Assembly (NCBI GenBank): GCA_041399085.1
Contig: JAWKTM010000069.1
Span: 1 to 38,611 of the forward strand
Length of the DNA: 38,611 bases
Direction: 5' to 3'
Origin: JAWKTM01 sp041399085
GTDB lineage: Bacteria > Planctomycetota > Planctomycetia > Pirellulales > Pirellulaceae
Shown here: positions 1 to 8,750 of the stretch, one piece after another
How positions within the stretch are numbered: the first letter of the stretch is position 1
Layout of the letters: each line of letters starts with the position of its first letter
Notes under the pieces: model-generated
Databases searched by the model: none
Seen by the model: the letters and a program-made list of their open reading frames with translations, nothing else
Told to the model about the DNA's origin: nothing
Position numbers and translations under genes: made by a program

Positions 1-86
1 ATGTTGGCGATTAAAATGGACAATTGAGTCACCGTAACTGGTGAGCAATTCGGTAAAACGATGTAAGTTGATGTAGCCTACAACGG

Positions 87-788
87 TTAGGACTGGCGGC
101 TGGCAAGTTTAATGAAAGACTCTACTAAGCCTGTTACCGTTGCGGAAACGACCGGGGACCAGGGGCCGGTTTGGCCTCGGGTGTTTTCCCAGCGGAGCCA
201 GTAGTGGGCAGTTTGATTCGCGTCGGACGACTCGAATTGCACGGTGTAAGGCGTGCGGGTGTCGGTGGCCAAGTACTGAAGTTCGCTGGCGCTGGCCGGA
301 GGCGTCGCGCCCAGCTTCATCCAAATCTGGCAGCCGCGGATCCCTGCCGGCTTGGCCTTAGATGTAGGCGTGGCGGAATCGACGAAGTGGATCACGTGCT
401 GCAATCGGTTCGGCTGCTCGACCCGGCCGATCGGCGAGGTGGTTGGAACGGCGGCCGGGGTTTTCGTCGTATCGGCCACGGTAACGCCAATCGCCGCTCT
501 GGCCGCATCCGTGACCGACGAGTTGGCTTGGATGCGGCGGACCACTTCGCGCACGGCCGTGCTTAGCGATTCACGGGCCGAGTTCTTCGCCGCCAGCGCG
601 GCATCGGCCGCGCTGACGGCCGCGCTGTAGGCCGGGAAGGCTGAGTTCCAAGCGTCCTGGGCGGCGCTGAGCGTCTCGACGTCGGCCGCGTCCAATCCGT
701 AGTCGGCGAGATTCGCGTTGATGGTCGTGGTCAGATTGACGGTAAAGCCGTCGAAGTCAGCATCGCTGCCGGGAATGTAGTCGGGCAT
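87..788 (-). CDS. Small protein with C-terminal fibronectin-III-like segment
   Basis: This 233-residue protein has no signal peptide. The N-terminus (PDYIPGSDADF) and the following Ala-rich helical stretch (about residues 40-100) match a small family I recall from planctomycetes and Bacteroidetes that often ends in a fibronectin-III-like fold. The last ~70 residues fit such a beta-sandwich: alternating hydrophobics, the HYWLRWENTRGQTGPWS turn region, and a final SATVTG strand. The ATG at 786-788 is preceded by AGGAG about eight bases upstream, which supports the start. No catalytic residues are visible, so a structural or binding role is a guess. The gene lies alone, with a 21-bp tandem repeat block directly upstream. 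Confidence 0.75.
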   Translation of the reverse strand: MPDYIPGSDADFDGFTVNLTTTINANLADYGLDAADVETLSAAQDAWNSAFPAYSAAVSAADAALAAKNSARESLSTAVREVVRRIQANSSVTDAARAAIGVTVADTTKTPAAVPTTSPIGRVEQPNRLQHVIHFVDSATPTSKAKPAGIRGCQIWMKLGATPPASASELQYLATDTRTPYTVQFESSDANQTAHYWLRWENTRGQTGPWSPVVSATVTGLVESFIKLASRQS

Positions 789-867
789 GATCGGTCTCCT
801 GGGTGTAAAGTGTTCTAAAATAACGGGTTAGAGGTACTGATTGGCTCACAATTGGTCTCTCGTCGAA

Positions 868-1077
868 TCGGGAATGGCGCGTCATTCCTTTACTTGGTGG
901 CATGGCTCCTTTATTTAGCGGCGCGGCTCCTTTACTTAGTGACATGGCTCCTTTACCACATGGCGCGGCTCCAATACTTGGTAGCGCGGCTCCTTTACCG
1001 CACGGCCTCGCTCCATTACTCGGTGTCATGGCTCCGCTACGGCACCGCGCCGCTCCGCGACTTGGTCTCGCGGCTCC
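868..1077. repeat. 21-bp tandem repeat block, about ten copies
   Basis: Ten head-to-tail units of exactly 21 bp run through here, each ending in a variant of GGCTCC. The clearest copies are at 889-951 and copies decay towards both edges. Because 21 is a multiple of three, the block stays open in several frames. Read on the minus strand it gives a seven-residue Gly-Ala repeat (GAMPPSK, GAAPLNK, GAMSLSK). Read on the plus strand it gives a hydrophobic heptad (LYLVAWL, LYLAARL). An ORF spans it on each strand (852-1268 plus; 757-1095 minus, overlapping the downstream gene's start by 32 bases), but neither has a convincing ribosome binding site. The rest of the gap (789-867 and 1078-1356) holds nothing recognisable. 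Confidence 0.85.
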
Positions 1078-1356
1078 CTGACCTGACGCCAGCATTCCCG
1101 TTCCATCGGGACTGCAATCGGAAAAGAGGTCCGAGGCTCCGATGGTTGATAAGCGTTTGGCCGACTCCCGGAGTTCGCTGTTTGCCAGCCGAACCGATTT
1201 ACTTCAACAGGCCCCAGCGGAACCTTTTGCTGGAACCCCCACGTCGGATTATCGAAGTCCCCCGGTGAGTTCGCAACCGATTTCTTGCCTTACGGCGACA
1301 TTTTTTCCAAAATTGTTCCGCCGCCGAACACAGCCTGCTGGCAGAGGAATTTGCGT

Positions 1357-2244
1357 ATGAGATCGCCAGACGAAATCGGAACGCCGCCACACCCCGTGCG
1401 TTTTCGCTTCACGCTGCGCCGGTTGCTGTTTTGGATGGCGGGTTGGGGCGTCGTTTTCGCGAGCATCGCGTACTTGGCCAATCTCGTGACCGACGCGCGG
1501 CGGCATGCGATTGCCTCGGTTTCGCAGGGCCCGCTGAACCAGTTGACTTTGGCTCTGCACAACTATCACGACACGTTCGGCAGCTTCCCGCCCGCCTATG
1601 TGGCCGATGCCGCGGGCCGCCCGATTCACAGTTGGCGAGTGTTGATTTTGCCGTACATCGAACAGCGCGGGTTGTACGACGCATACGATTTCTCCGAGCC
1701 GTGGGATGGCCCGCGGAATTCGCGGCTGCTGAACCGAATGCCCGAGGTGTTCCATTCCTTCAGCGAGCGACCGTCGGATTGCTTTACGAATATCGTCGCG
1801 GTGACTGGGCCCGGGACCGCGTTTCCTGGGGCGGCGAGCGTGTCGTTGTCGCAGATCGGCGATGGCGTGGAGAACACGCTGTTGTTGGCCGAGATCGGCG
1901 ATTCGCGCGTGCCGTGGCTTCAGCCGTTGGATGTCGACGTCGCGGCCGGCCTGCTTGGGCCTCGTCCGATCGCCGGCACTTCGGCCCGCCGTGATCCGAA
2001 CGGGCGGACATCGGCGCCGAATGCCACCGGGTCTGGGCAATCGGAAACGCCATTCATCTCGGCCGTTCGCTGGCGACGCCCGATGGTGACGTTCGCGGAC
2101 GCCATCTCGGCTTACTCGCTGTCGCCGGACATTCCGCCCGACGCGCTGGAATCCCTGGCCACGATCAACGGCGGCGAGCCCGACACGCGACAACGTTTGC
2201 TGGACGCCGGGCTACTGCGTCACGGTTCGTGGCTGGTCGACTGA
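1357..2244 (+). CDS. DUF1559-type prepilin-like membrane protein
   Basis: This 295-residue protein has one membrane segment near residues 22-45 (RLLFWMAGWGVVFASIAYLA) after a short basic N-terminus. It then carries the DUF1559 hallmark region: LALHNYHDTFGSFPPAYVAD, SWRVLILPYIEQ, YDFSEPWDGP, and later SLSQIGDGVENTLLLAE. The family is hugely expanded in planctomycetes and resembles type II secretion pseudopilins. Here the classic N-terminal prepilin cleavage motif is not obvious, so this may be an anchored variant. The ATG at 1357 is preferred over an in-frame TTG at 1285 because GAGGA lies just upstream of it. The exact function is unknown. It appears monocistronic, with a stem-loop right after the stop. 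Confidence 0.85.
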   Translation: MRSPDEIGTPPHPVRFRFTLRRLLFWMAGWGVVFASIAYLANLVTDARRHAIASVSQGPLNQLTLALHNYHDTFGSFPPAYVADAAGRPIHSWRVLILPYIEQRGLYDAYDFSEPWDGPRNSRLLNRMPEVFHSFSERPSDCFTNIVAVTGPGTAFPGAASVSLSQIGDGVENTLLLAEIGDSRVPWLQPLDVDVAAGLLGPRPIAGTSARRDPNGRTSAPNATGSGQSETPFISAVRWRRPMVTFADAISAYSLSPDIPPDALESLATINGGEPDTRQRLLDAGLLRHGSWLVD

Positions 2245-2250
2245 CTCGGG

Positions 2251-2327
2251 CCAGCGGCTGGGCCGCCCGTACTGAACCGCCCCGTACCGAACGCCCGGTA
2301 CTGAGCCGCCGGCCCAAGCGGCGCTGG
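2251..2327 (+). repeat. Stem-loop with a 3 x 15-bp direct repeat in its loop
   Basis: Seven bases after the DUF1559 stop, the arm at 2251-2265 pairs with 2310-2327: CCAGCG and TGGGCCG both match their complements, separated by a short bulge. The loop is filled by three imperfect 15-bp direct copies (2266-2280, 2281-2295, 2296-2310). No T-run follows, so it is a poor intrinsic terminator but could act as an mRNA 3'-end stabiliser. Confidence 0.55.
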
Positions 2328-2468
2328 CCGTCTGAAATCGGACGACGGCCTGCGTTCGTTTTCAGCGTGCCGATTCGGCGGGTTCCGCGTTCGCCCCGGC
2401 GGCTAAAACCGAAACTTCATACCTGCCAGCTCCACCAAGCCGCCACAGCCCAGGCGGCTCGGAAACAA

Positions 2469-2541
<73 letters not shown>

Positions 2542-2768
2542 CTCTTATCTTGCAACGATATAAACCCACGAATTCGCGCTGAGTTTGTCCGGGGCTGATG
2601 CTCTAACGCCCGATGTGGCGATGCCCTGTTGAGAGCCGGGTGCGATGATGCGACGCGGTGTTCGCGCGATGGCGTGTGGGAATTGAGGGCGATTGGAGGT
2701 TGTCGCCTTCCGCTTGCCGTTAAGCGATTCGGGATTCTGGCATGAGGAGTCTGCCATACGCACCGCCG

Positions 2769-4209
2769 CTAGGTCAGAAACGCTGCTGGCTCGGCACTTT
2801 CCGCCAGTTCGCCGATGGCGGTTAGTTTTTCGTCGCTGAGGTATCCGTAGCGATTGATCCACACTCCGTGCGGTCCGGCCGATAAGGCCGTGGCGAAGCG
2901 GCGGCGGAAGTCGTCGACCGGGCCGTATCCGTGGGCCAGCGTGTAGATCGGCGTTCGCGCCGGCTCGGGTTTGTGCCTGGGTGATCTTGCGAATCTGAGC
3001 CAAGTGCCCGGCCGGGTGCGGTTCGTCCGGTTCGGGATATCGCCACTCGTTTAGGCTCTCGGGGCCGCTCTCGTCCAAGATGTCGAGCGTCTTGGTCAAC
3101 GACGCCACCAGCAGCGACTCGTCCAATCCAGGATTCGCGGCGGCCAATTGATCGCCGTAAAATCGCAGCATCATGGCCTAATGCATTCCGTACAGTTTGA
3201 CCGCGATGCCCGAGCTGATCGCGGCGGCTCGGCGGAAATCCATGCCCGAGGCAAACGACCACGGCGGTGGAAAGGCGTTGGGCATTAGCTCCATGCGGGC
3301 CGCGCCGGCGTCGTCCATCGACTGACGAAAGCCCGTCAAAAGTCGTTCGGACAGCGCCGCTTTAAACCGCATCAAATCCAACAGGCCCGGAAAGTCGGCC
3401 AACCAAACCAGCAACACGAATCGGCCGCCGCCGGGCTCGCACAATCGCCGCAAAGCATCGTTTGACAACCCGCCATGCAGCCGCTGGTAGGCGCCGGCCG
3501 CATCGCGCTGCATGCGGTCGAAATCGAAGCCGAGTTCGGCAGCGGCACGACGCGCGTGGTCGCTAAAGTCGACAAACACATCGTCCAGGAAATACGGCGG
3601 GTACTCGGGCCAATCAAACCTCAAACCATCGATCTCGGGATACCGGCCGCAGAGGTCTCGAATGAGCGCATCTTGATAGGCGACGATATCCGGGCTGGCC
3701 AAGCTGCCGTTGTTGGCGACTCGCCGTGCCGGACGTTCGCCGTTGGGCAAACGCGGCACATCCGACTGGTCGGGTCCGCCGAACTGCACGCGATAACCGG
3801 GCGGAATCGCGGCTTGGACTTGGAAGTAAACTCGCATTTGCCGCGCATGAGCCGCCGCGATAAAGCGATCGATCGTCTCGCCTTGCTGGTGAGTCAACGC
3901 GTTCGGCTCGGGCGGCTGGTATTTCAGGCCGCGATACAACGCGCGATTCGGATCAAAGCTGGGCGCGGTGCGAACCCACAATTCGCGTCGCCCCCATAGC
4001 GGCCGATCCAGCAGCCGCACGCTGCCCGCGCCGGCGTCGATCGGCGGTTCACGAGCTCCGGTGGCTTCGTCGGCCGGCTCCATCACATAGGGCGACGTGG
4101 TCACGGCGTTGATGCCGTGACGCGCGAGATTGTCGAGCACCGGCTCGATCCCTTCGCTTTGCAGATATTCCGGCAATACGGTGACGCCAAGTAGCCGGTC
4201 GGAATTCAT
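2769..4209 (-). pseudogene. TIM-barrel glycosidase-like protein, broken by an amber codon and a frameshift
   Basis: Conceptually about 479 residues. The start is taken at the ATG 4207-4209 (MNSDRLLGVTVLPEYLQ); an open frame reaches 4548 but looks non-coding upstream. The body resembles a cytoplasmic alpha-amylase/glycoside-hydrolase-like barrel: LARHGINAVTTSPYV early, ARQMRVYFQVQAAIPPGY in the middle, and EIDGLRFDWPEYPPYFLDD at a position typical of a barrel strand carrying acidic residues. An in-frame TAG at 3178-3180 interrupts KLYGMH-AMMLRFYGDQL, where Trp (TGG) would be natural. Near 2954 one extra base moves the reading frame. The downstream frame gives TPIYTLAHGYGPVDDFRRRF and continues to the TAG at 2769-2771. 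Substrate and exact family are unknown. True decay or sequence error are both possible. Confidence 0.7.
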
Positions 4210-4625
4210 GGCAGGCTCGCGAGGTGGGAGAGAATTTTGCGGCCGTGGTGGGAACACGGATTCGCCTGGGCAGGTAGCAGATCGTGCCTGCTCATTGTGG
4301 CCGAGTGGCGAGCGGCTCGCAACAAACTTCCGGCCAAGGAAGCTTTCTCTGGCGAGAAACGCCGAGAGTTCGTCGCAATACCCGCACTCCAACGACCGCG
4401 ACGCCGAGCTTCGGCGGGTTGTTCCGAAGCAGCGAAGCGGTTTTCCCGGCGGAGGGTTGCAATTGCCATCGCAACCGGTAAACTCGGACTCGTCAGTGGG
4501 AATATGACCCGCAGCGAACTCAAAACGAGATCTAGCGTGGGGAATCAACCCTCACTGACGCAATCGCCCGGATGCGACTTGTTACCGAATGGCCGCCACC
4601 CGGAACCGATCACGAGCCGAACAGC
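4210..4625. other. Intergenic region between divergent genes, no feature seen
   Basis: This 416-base stretch separates the divergently transcribed glycosidase-like gene and the MraZ-like gene. Several short open frames overlap here on both strands, but none has a plausible ribosome binding site or family resemblance. It should contain both promoters; I could not identify them with confidence. Confidence 0.4.
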
Positions 4626-5114
4626 ATGAACGACGAAGCCGATTCATTCCTGTTGGGCGAATTTCGTCGGTCCTTGGACGAGCGGTATCGCGTGTCGATT
4701 CCCAGTGAATTGGCGAGCGGGTTGGCTTCGGTTGACGAGGATTGCATCTTGGCGAAAGAGCGACCGGGAGCGCTCAGCCTGTGGAATGCCGAGAAGTGGC
4801 AGAAGCGATTGGACGAGGGCGTCCAGTTGGTGCGTAGCAAGATGCTGGCGGGCCGGCTGGACGGACGCGTGGAAGAAGTGCAGGTCTTGGGCCGGCTGCT
4901 TTCCACTCGGCACCGCACGGTGCAGCTTGGAAATCGCGGCCGATTATTGGTGCCCGAAGGCTTTCGCGAATTCCTGGGCGTTCAGCCGGGCGGCGACCTG
5001 CTGGTGATTGGCGCCGCCGTTTGCGTGGAATTATGGCGTCCCGACGCTTGGATTCATTATTTGGATGAAAAGATACCGGAGTTTCGACAGCGATTCGACA
5101 ATCTCTCCGCCTGA
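4626..5114 (+). CDS. mraZ: MraZ-like (AbrB-fold) DNA-binding protein
   Basis: This 162-residue protein has the two SpoVT/AbrB-type repeats of MraZ. The first is near residues 10-55 (LGEFRRSLDERYRVSIPSEL, then LAKERPGALSLW). The second is near 95-135 (RGRLLVPEGFREFLGVQPGG, then VIGAAVCVELWRPDAW). In other bacteria MraZ is a ring-shaped transcriptional regulator at the head of the division and cell-wall cluster. Here no rsmH, ftsL or ftsI follows, so it stands outside that context, consistent with the reduced division machinery of planctomycetes. Start at the ATG 4626 is chosen because homology begins right after it; an in-frame ATG at 4572 would add an unrelated leader. The regulatory target is unknown. 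Confidence 0.85.
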   Translation: MNDEADSFLLGEFRRSLDERYRVSIPSELASGLASVDEDCILAKERPGALSLWNAEKWQKRLDEGVQLVRSKMLAGRLDGRVEEVQVLGRLLSTRHRTVQLGNRGRLLVPEGFREFLGVQPGGDLLVIGAAVCVELWRPDAWIHYLDEKIPEFRQRFDNLSA

Positions 5115-5120
5115 GTTTTC

Positions 5121-5237
5121 ACACATCCGGTGAGAAGAACAGCCAAAAATCATTGCCCGTGCCAACTGTTGAAGAACAAGTCACCACGGACCGGGTATTG
5201 CGGCACGGACGCCGGGCTATTCTCTCACCGGATGTGT
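5121..5237. repeat. 15-bp perfect inverted repeat flanking an 87-bp core
   Basis: The arm ACACATCCGGTGAGA at 5121-5135 recurs as its exact reverse complement at 5223-5237, bracketing 87 bp with no open frame of note. The outer flank of the right arm is T-rich. It sits between the convergent ends of the MraZ-like and LRR genes. It may be a small non-autonomous mobile-element remnant or a long-loop bidirectional terminator. The 5115-5398 gap holds nothing else recognisable. Confidence 0.6.
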
Positions 5238-5398
5238 TTTTCTTGACCGTGGCCCGCGCGGAAATGTGCGGCGGCCAGCCAACGTTTTGAGATAAGCAGG
5301 CTTGCCTGGCGGGGCGCAAATGCTCGGGCATCGCCAACGACGGAAAGGCCCCGCGTTGACGATGCAAACCCACGATGCACGCTGGGCCGACCGTGAGA

Positions 5399-6808
5399 TT
5401 AGAGCTCGACGGTCTTCAGCGAGGGGAGCTCTTGCTTCAGGTCGTCGACGCCGGCTTGCGTGACGCCTTCGCAATGAGTCACGACCAGCGTTTCCAGATT
5501 CTTCATGCCGGTCAGTTGTTTGAGACCTTCGTCCGTGATCTTCGTCGTGCCCAAATGCATAAACTCAACTTTGGGCAGTTGGCCGACGAACTTCATTCCG
5601 GCGTCGGTCAGCCCGGTTTTGTCCAAGTTCAACGACTCGAGGTTCTTCAACGCCGCGATGTGCTCGACGCCCGCATCGCCGACTCGCGTGGACCATAGAT
5701 TCAGATCCACGAGCGACGTGATCGGGGCCAAGTCCGCCATGCCTTCGTCGGCGACGGCAAAACACTCGCTGAGGTCCAATTCTTTCAGCTTCTTCAGACC
5801 CGACAGATGCTTCATGCCCGCGCTCGTGACCGCGCTGGCTCGCAACGAAAGCTTCTCCATTTCGGGCATCTGCGAGACGTATTGCAGGCCCGCGTCGCCA
5901 ACGAACGTGCGCGTCAGATAAAGCTCGCGCAGCTTGGTCAGGTTCGCCAAGTGCTTCATGCCTTCGTCGCTAAGGCTGCCGTCGTCCAATCGCAGCGCGA
6001 CCAAATTCGTCAGCCCAGAAACGTATTCCATGCTGGCGTCGGAAATCTGGTTATTGCCCGGCGTCAGACTACGCAGCTTCTTCAGGTCTTTGATGTAGGC
6101 CAAGCCCATCTCGTAGATGTACTGGCATTCCTTCATGTCCAGCAGTTCCAGGTTTTCACAGGCGGCCAGATGTTTCAGTCCCTCGTCCGTGATGTTGGTG
6201 CGAATCACACGCAGACGTTTAAGCGTCGGAACCTTGGCCAGCGACTTAAGCGTCTCGTCGGTGATATCCGACTGCTGCATGTACAGATTTTCGAGCTTCG
6301 GCAGTTTGGCCAATGCCGCGACGCCCGCATCGGCCACGCCGCTGCGAGGCATCAGGTTGATCGTTTTCAGCGTCGCGACCTTCGACAAATGTTCCATCCC
6401 GGCGTCGCCGATTCCGGGGCCGAAGCAGACGACGGTTTCCAGCGCGGGCAAGCCTTCGAGCCCGGCAAGCATTTCGTCGGTTCCGCCACGAACGTCCGAG
6501 CCGTCGACGGTTCCGGCAACGTTGGTGAAATCGATGGTCGTGATATTGCCCGCCGCGTTCTTTTGCAGTTTGACTTCGGGCAAGGCGTTCAAACGCTCGA
6601 CAACGGCCGGATCGTCCGGCGTGGTTTCAACCGCCGTCGCTTGATCGCCGCCGCTCGACTCGCCCGACCCGGTTTCGCCGCCGCCCGATCCGTTGGATTC
6701 AGCAGCGTTCTCTTGCGGCGAGGGAGCCGGACAACCGGTGAAGCAGGTCAGACCGGCGCCGGCAAATAACAGCGTGGCGGCTAACGAACGGAAGAGCGAG
6801 CGACGCAT
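5399..6808 (-). CDS. Leucine-rich-repeat lipoprotein
   Basis: This 469-residue protein has a lipoprotein signal: a basic start MRRSLFRS, a hydrophobic core, then lipobox FTGC with Cys near residue 26. An acidic, Gly/Ser-rich linker (about 30-60) follows. From about residue 85 to the end run roughly fourteen 24-residue leucine-rich repeats of the ribonuclease-inhibitor-like type, with recurring ITDEGLKHLA, VGDAGLQYVS and LTDAGMKFVG units. Such proteins are abundant in planctomycetes and are thought to mediate protein binding at the envelope; no enzymatic domain is present. Start at the ATG 6806-6808 is chosen for the signal peptide and for GGAG upstream; the frame is open to 6904. The gene is downstream of, and co-oriented with, the phosphofructokinase gene, with a 135-base gap. 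Confidence 0.88.
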   Translation of the reverse strand: MRRSLFRSLAATLLFAGAGLTCFTGCPAPSPQENAAESNGSGGGETGSGESSGGDQATAVETTPDDPAVVERLNALPEVKLQKNAAGNITTIDFTNVAGTVDGSDVRGGTDEMLAGLEGLPALETVVCFGPGIGDAGMEHLSKVATLKTINLMPRSGVADAGVAALAKLPKLENLYMQQSDITDETLKSLAKVPTLKRLRVIRTNITDEGLKHLAACENLELLDMKECQYIYEMGLAYIKDLKKLRSLTPGNNQISDASMEYVSGLTNLVALRLDDGSLSDEGMKHLANLTKLRELYLTRTFVGDAGLQYVSQMPEMEKLSLRASAVTSAGMKHLSGLKKLKELDLSECFAVADEGMADLAPITSLVDLNLWSTRVGDAGVEHIAALKNLESLNLDKTGLTDAGMKFVGQLPKVEFMHLGTTKITDEGLKQLTGMKNLETLVVTHCEGVTQAGVDDLKQELPSLKTVEL

Positions 6809-6943
6809 GCGATGGATCTCCAAATGAGGCCCGGAAGAAGCTTGGGCGTGGCGGGAATGCAAACCAGCAAGGTTACTCAACCGCAGGGAAATCCGCCAAC
6901 CCACGCCTCGCGACTGGCCGTAGGTTGATCGCTCATTCGGCGA

Positions 6944-8335
6944 CTAAACCGGCCCCGAATCCAGATAGCGAATTCGCTTGGTGATGTCGACATTCACGCT
7001 GTGATATCGCCGGTACAGGTTGCCCGAATCAAACAGCGTCTGCCGCGCGTGCTCCATGTCGTCGGGGCCAATCGCGTTGGTGAAAATCGGCAGCAGATAC
7101 TCGACACCTTCGCGCGACGGCAACATCGTGGACGGATCGTACAACGCCGGATGAACCGGGCGGGCGTGGATCTTGCCCCATTGGTCGCGGAATCCATTGC
7201 CGTCGAAACTGGACACGTGAAACCCGTCCGCGGCTGTCCATTGAAGCGTCGCCACCGCGTTGTTTTGACCTTCGAGCAACATGTCGACGGCCTTGCCGCC
7301 AAGCTGCGAGGCACAATAACGATCGAACCGCAATGGCCGGCCGCCTCGTTGCGTATGCCCTACTTTTCGAGTGAAAATCGCGGACTTCGCCGAGTCGTTT
7401 CGGTTTTGGGCTCGAAAGTATTCGTCGCCAATCGCTTCCATCAACTTCCGCCGCAGAGCCTCGGCCGCGCCGCTGAGCAACAAATTACCGGCCGGGTCGG
7501 TCGAACGCTTCTCCGCGCCCAGCTCGACGCCCGCTTCGTCGACGATGCCTTCGCCGCACACGATCACAACGTTGCTTTGCAAGTCGTAGATTTCCTTGAC
7601 GCGTTCCACCAGCAGCTCCATGTTCACTGGCGTTTCGGGAATCAGCACCATATCTGGCTGGCCGTAGGCGCTTCCCAACGCGATATACCCCGAGTGCCGC
7701 CCCATCACTTCGATGATCGCGATTCGCCGGTGACTTTCGGCCGTCGTCCGAATTCGCTCGACACCCGACGCCGACACGAACACGGCCGTCGCATAGCCGG
7801 GCGTCACGTAGTTGATCATCTGTTCGCGGTCGAAGGGAATTCGCGATTCAACCAACGAGTAGCTGAAGCTCTGGCCATCCTCGCTGGGAGTTCGTTTCCA
7901 GTGATTGGCTTCGCCCGAGTAATTGAGCCCCAGGTCGTTGTCGATCGTTTTGGGCGCGAGCACGGTCGGGATGCGTTCGCACAGCGGTTGCAAGCCGTTC
8001 AACGTGCCATCGCCGCCGATGCAGATGAGTCCGTCGATGTTCAACTGTTTTAGGCGTTCGCAAACGCCGTCCAGCCGCTCGCCCTGACTCGGATCGACAT
8101 AGTCGCGCGACGCGCCCAACAGCGTGCCGCCCTTGGTTGGATCCAGCTCCGGTATCTCCCCGAACAGCGGATTCAGGCGAACGTGCGGCACGCGCGGATC
8201 GAGCAGGCTGCCGAACCCCTTCATCAGGCCAATCACTTCCACCCGCAGTTGGTTGGCTCGGGCGACCGCCCCGTGGATCGTGGCGTTCAGGGCCGGCGTA
8301 TCGCCGCCGGCCGTCAAGATACCAATGCGTTTCAT
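6944..8335 (-). CDS. pfkA: 6-phosphofructokinase (group III-like)
   Basis: This 463-residue cytosolic enzyme phosphorylates fructose 6-phosphate in glycolysis. Family motifs are in order: GGDTPALN (residues 10-17), IGGDGT (106-111), PKTIDND (128-134), EVMGRHSGYIAL and GHTQRGG. The combination of Gly in GGDGT with Lys in PKTIDND is a mixed signature: Gly is usual for ATP users, and Lys is usual for pyrophosphate users and the mixed group III. ATP is the likelier donor, but this is not settled by sequence. After PKTIDND there is an insertion (roughly residues 136-165, LNYSGEANHWKRTPSEDG and onward) where shorter enzymes go straight to the next helix. AAGGA sits about nine bases before the ATG. 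It is divergent from dabA. Confidence 0.93.
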   Translation of the reverse strand: MKRIGILTAGGDTPALNATIHGAVARANQLRVEVIGLMKGFGSLLDPRVPHVRLNPLFGEIPELDPTKGGTLLGASRDYVDPSQGERLDGVCERLKQLNIDGLICIGGDGTLNGLQPLCERIPTVLAPKTIDNDLGLNYSGEANHWKRTPSEDGQSFSYSLVESRIPFDREQMINYVTPGYATAVFVSASGVERIRTTAESHRRIAIIEVMGRHSGYIALGSAYGQPDMVLIPETPVNMELLVERVKEIYDLQSNVVIVCGEGIVDEAGVELGAEKRSTDPAGNLLLSGAAEALRRKLMEAIGDEYFRAQNRNDSAKSAIFTRKVGHTQRGGRPLRFDRYCASQLGGKAVDMLLEGQNNAVATLQWTAADGFHVSSFDGNGFRDQWGKIHARPVHPALYDPSTMLPSREGVEYLLPIFTNAIGPDDMEHARQTLFDSGNLYRRYHSVNVDITKRIRYLDSGPV

Positions 8336-8750
8336 CGTCCGTTCCTTTCAGCCGCCTTGGTCGTCGTAGTGCGCGTCAAAGACTAAGTCACGACTCTCAC
8401 GCGCGACAGGGCGGGTCCGCCAGCCGACGTGCGATCATAAGCCCTAAATCCCAACGTTTGTCGGCTCGTCGCGGATGACAAAGACGGTGCGAGACAGGCA
8501 ACTGGAAGTCCGCAACCGCCATTGTCGCCGATCCGCATTTCAGGACGCCAATCAGCGCGAAAAACGCGCCGTAGATTCTTTCGGTGACGGGTAAACACAG
8601 AGCCTAGCGACACCTGAACGATTTGTAATCTACGAAAGCTATGGCAATTGTGACGATGAGCACGTAGAACGATCAAATGCTATCGCTGACCAACCTTCCC
8701 ACCCGCGTCGCCGCTTCGTTCCGATTCCCACCCACACGCAAGACGCCATA
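8336..8750. other. Divergent promoter region between pfkA and dabA
   Basis: This 415-base gap separates two divergent genes and must hold their promoters. It shows no tRNA, clear terminator or credible small gene; the open frames on both strands lack ribosome binding sites. I saw no LysR-type or other recognisable operator. Confidence 0.4.

Noticed and set aside
852..1268. Plus-strand 138-residue ORF with hydrophobic heptads
   Set aside because: No ribosome binding site, and its length comes from the 21-bp repeat; listed only as a repeat.
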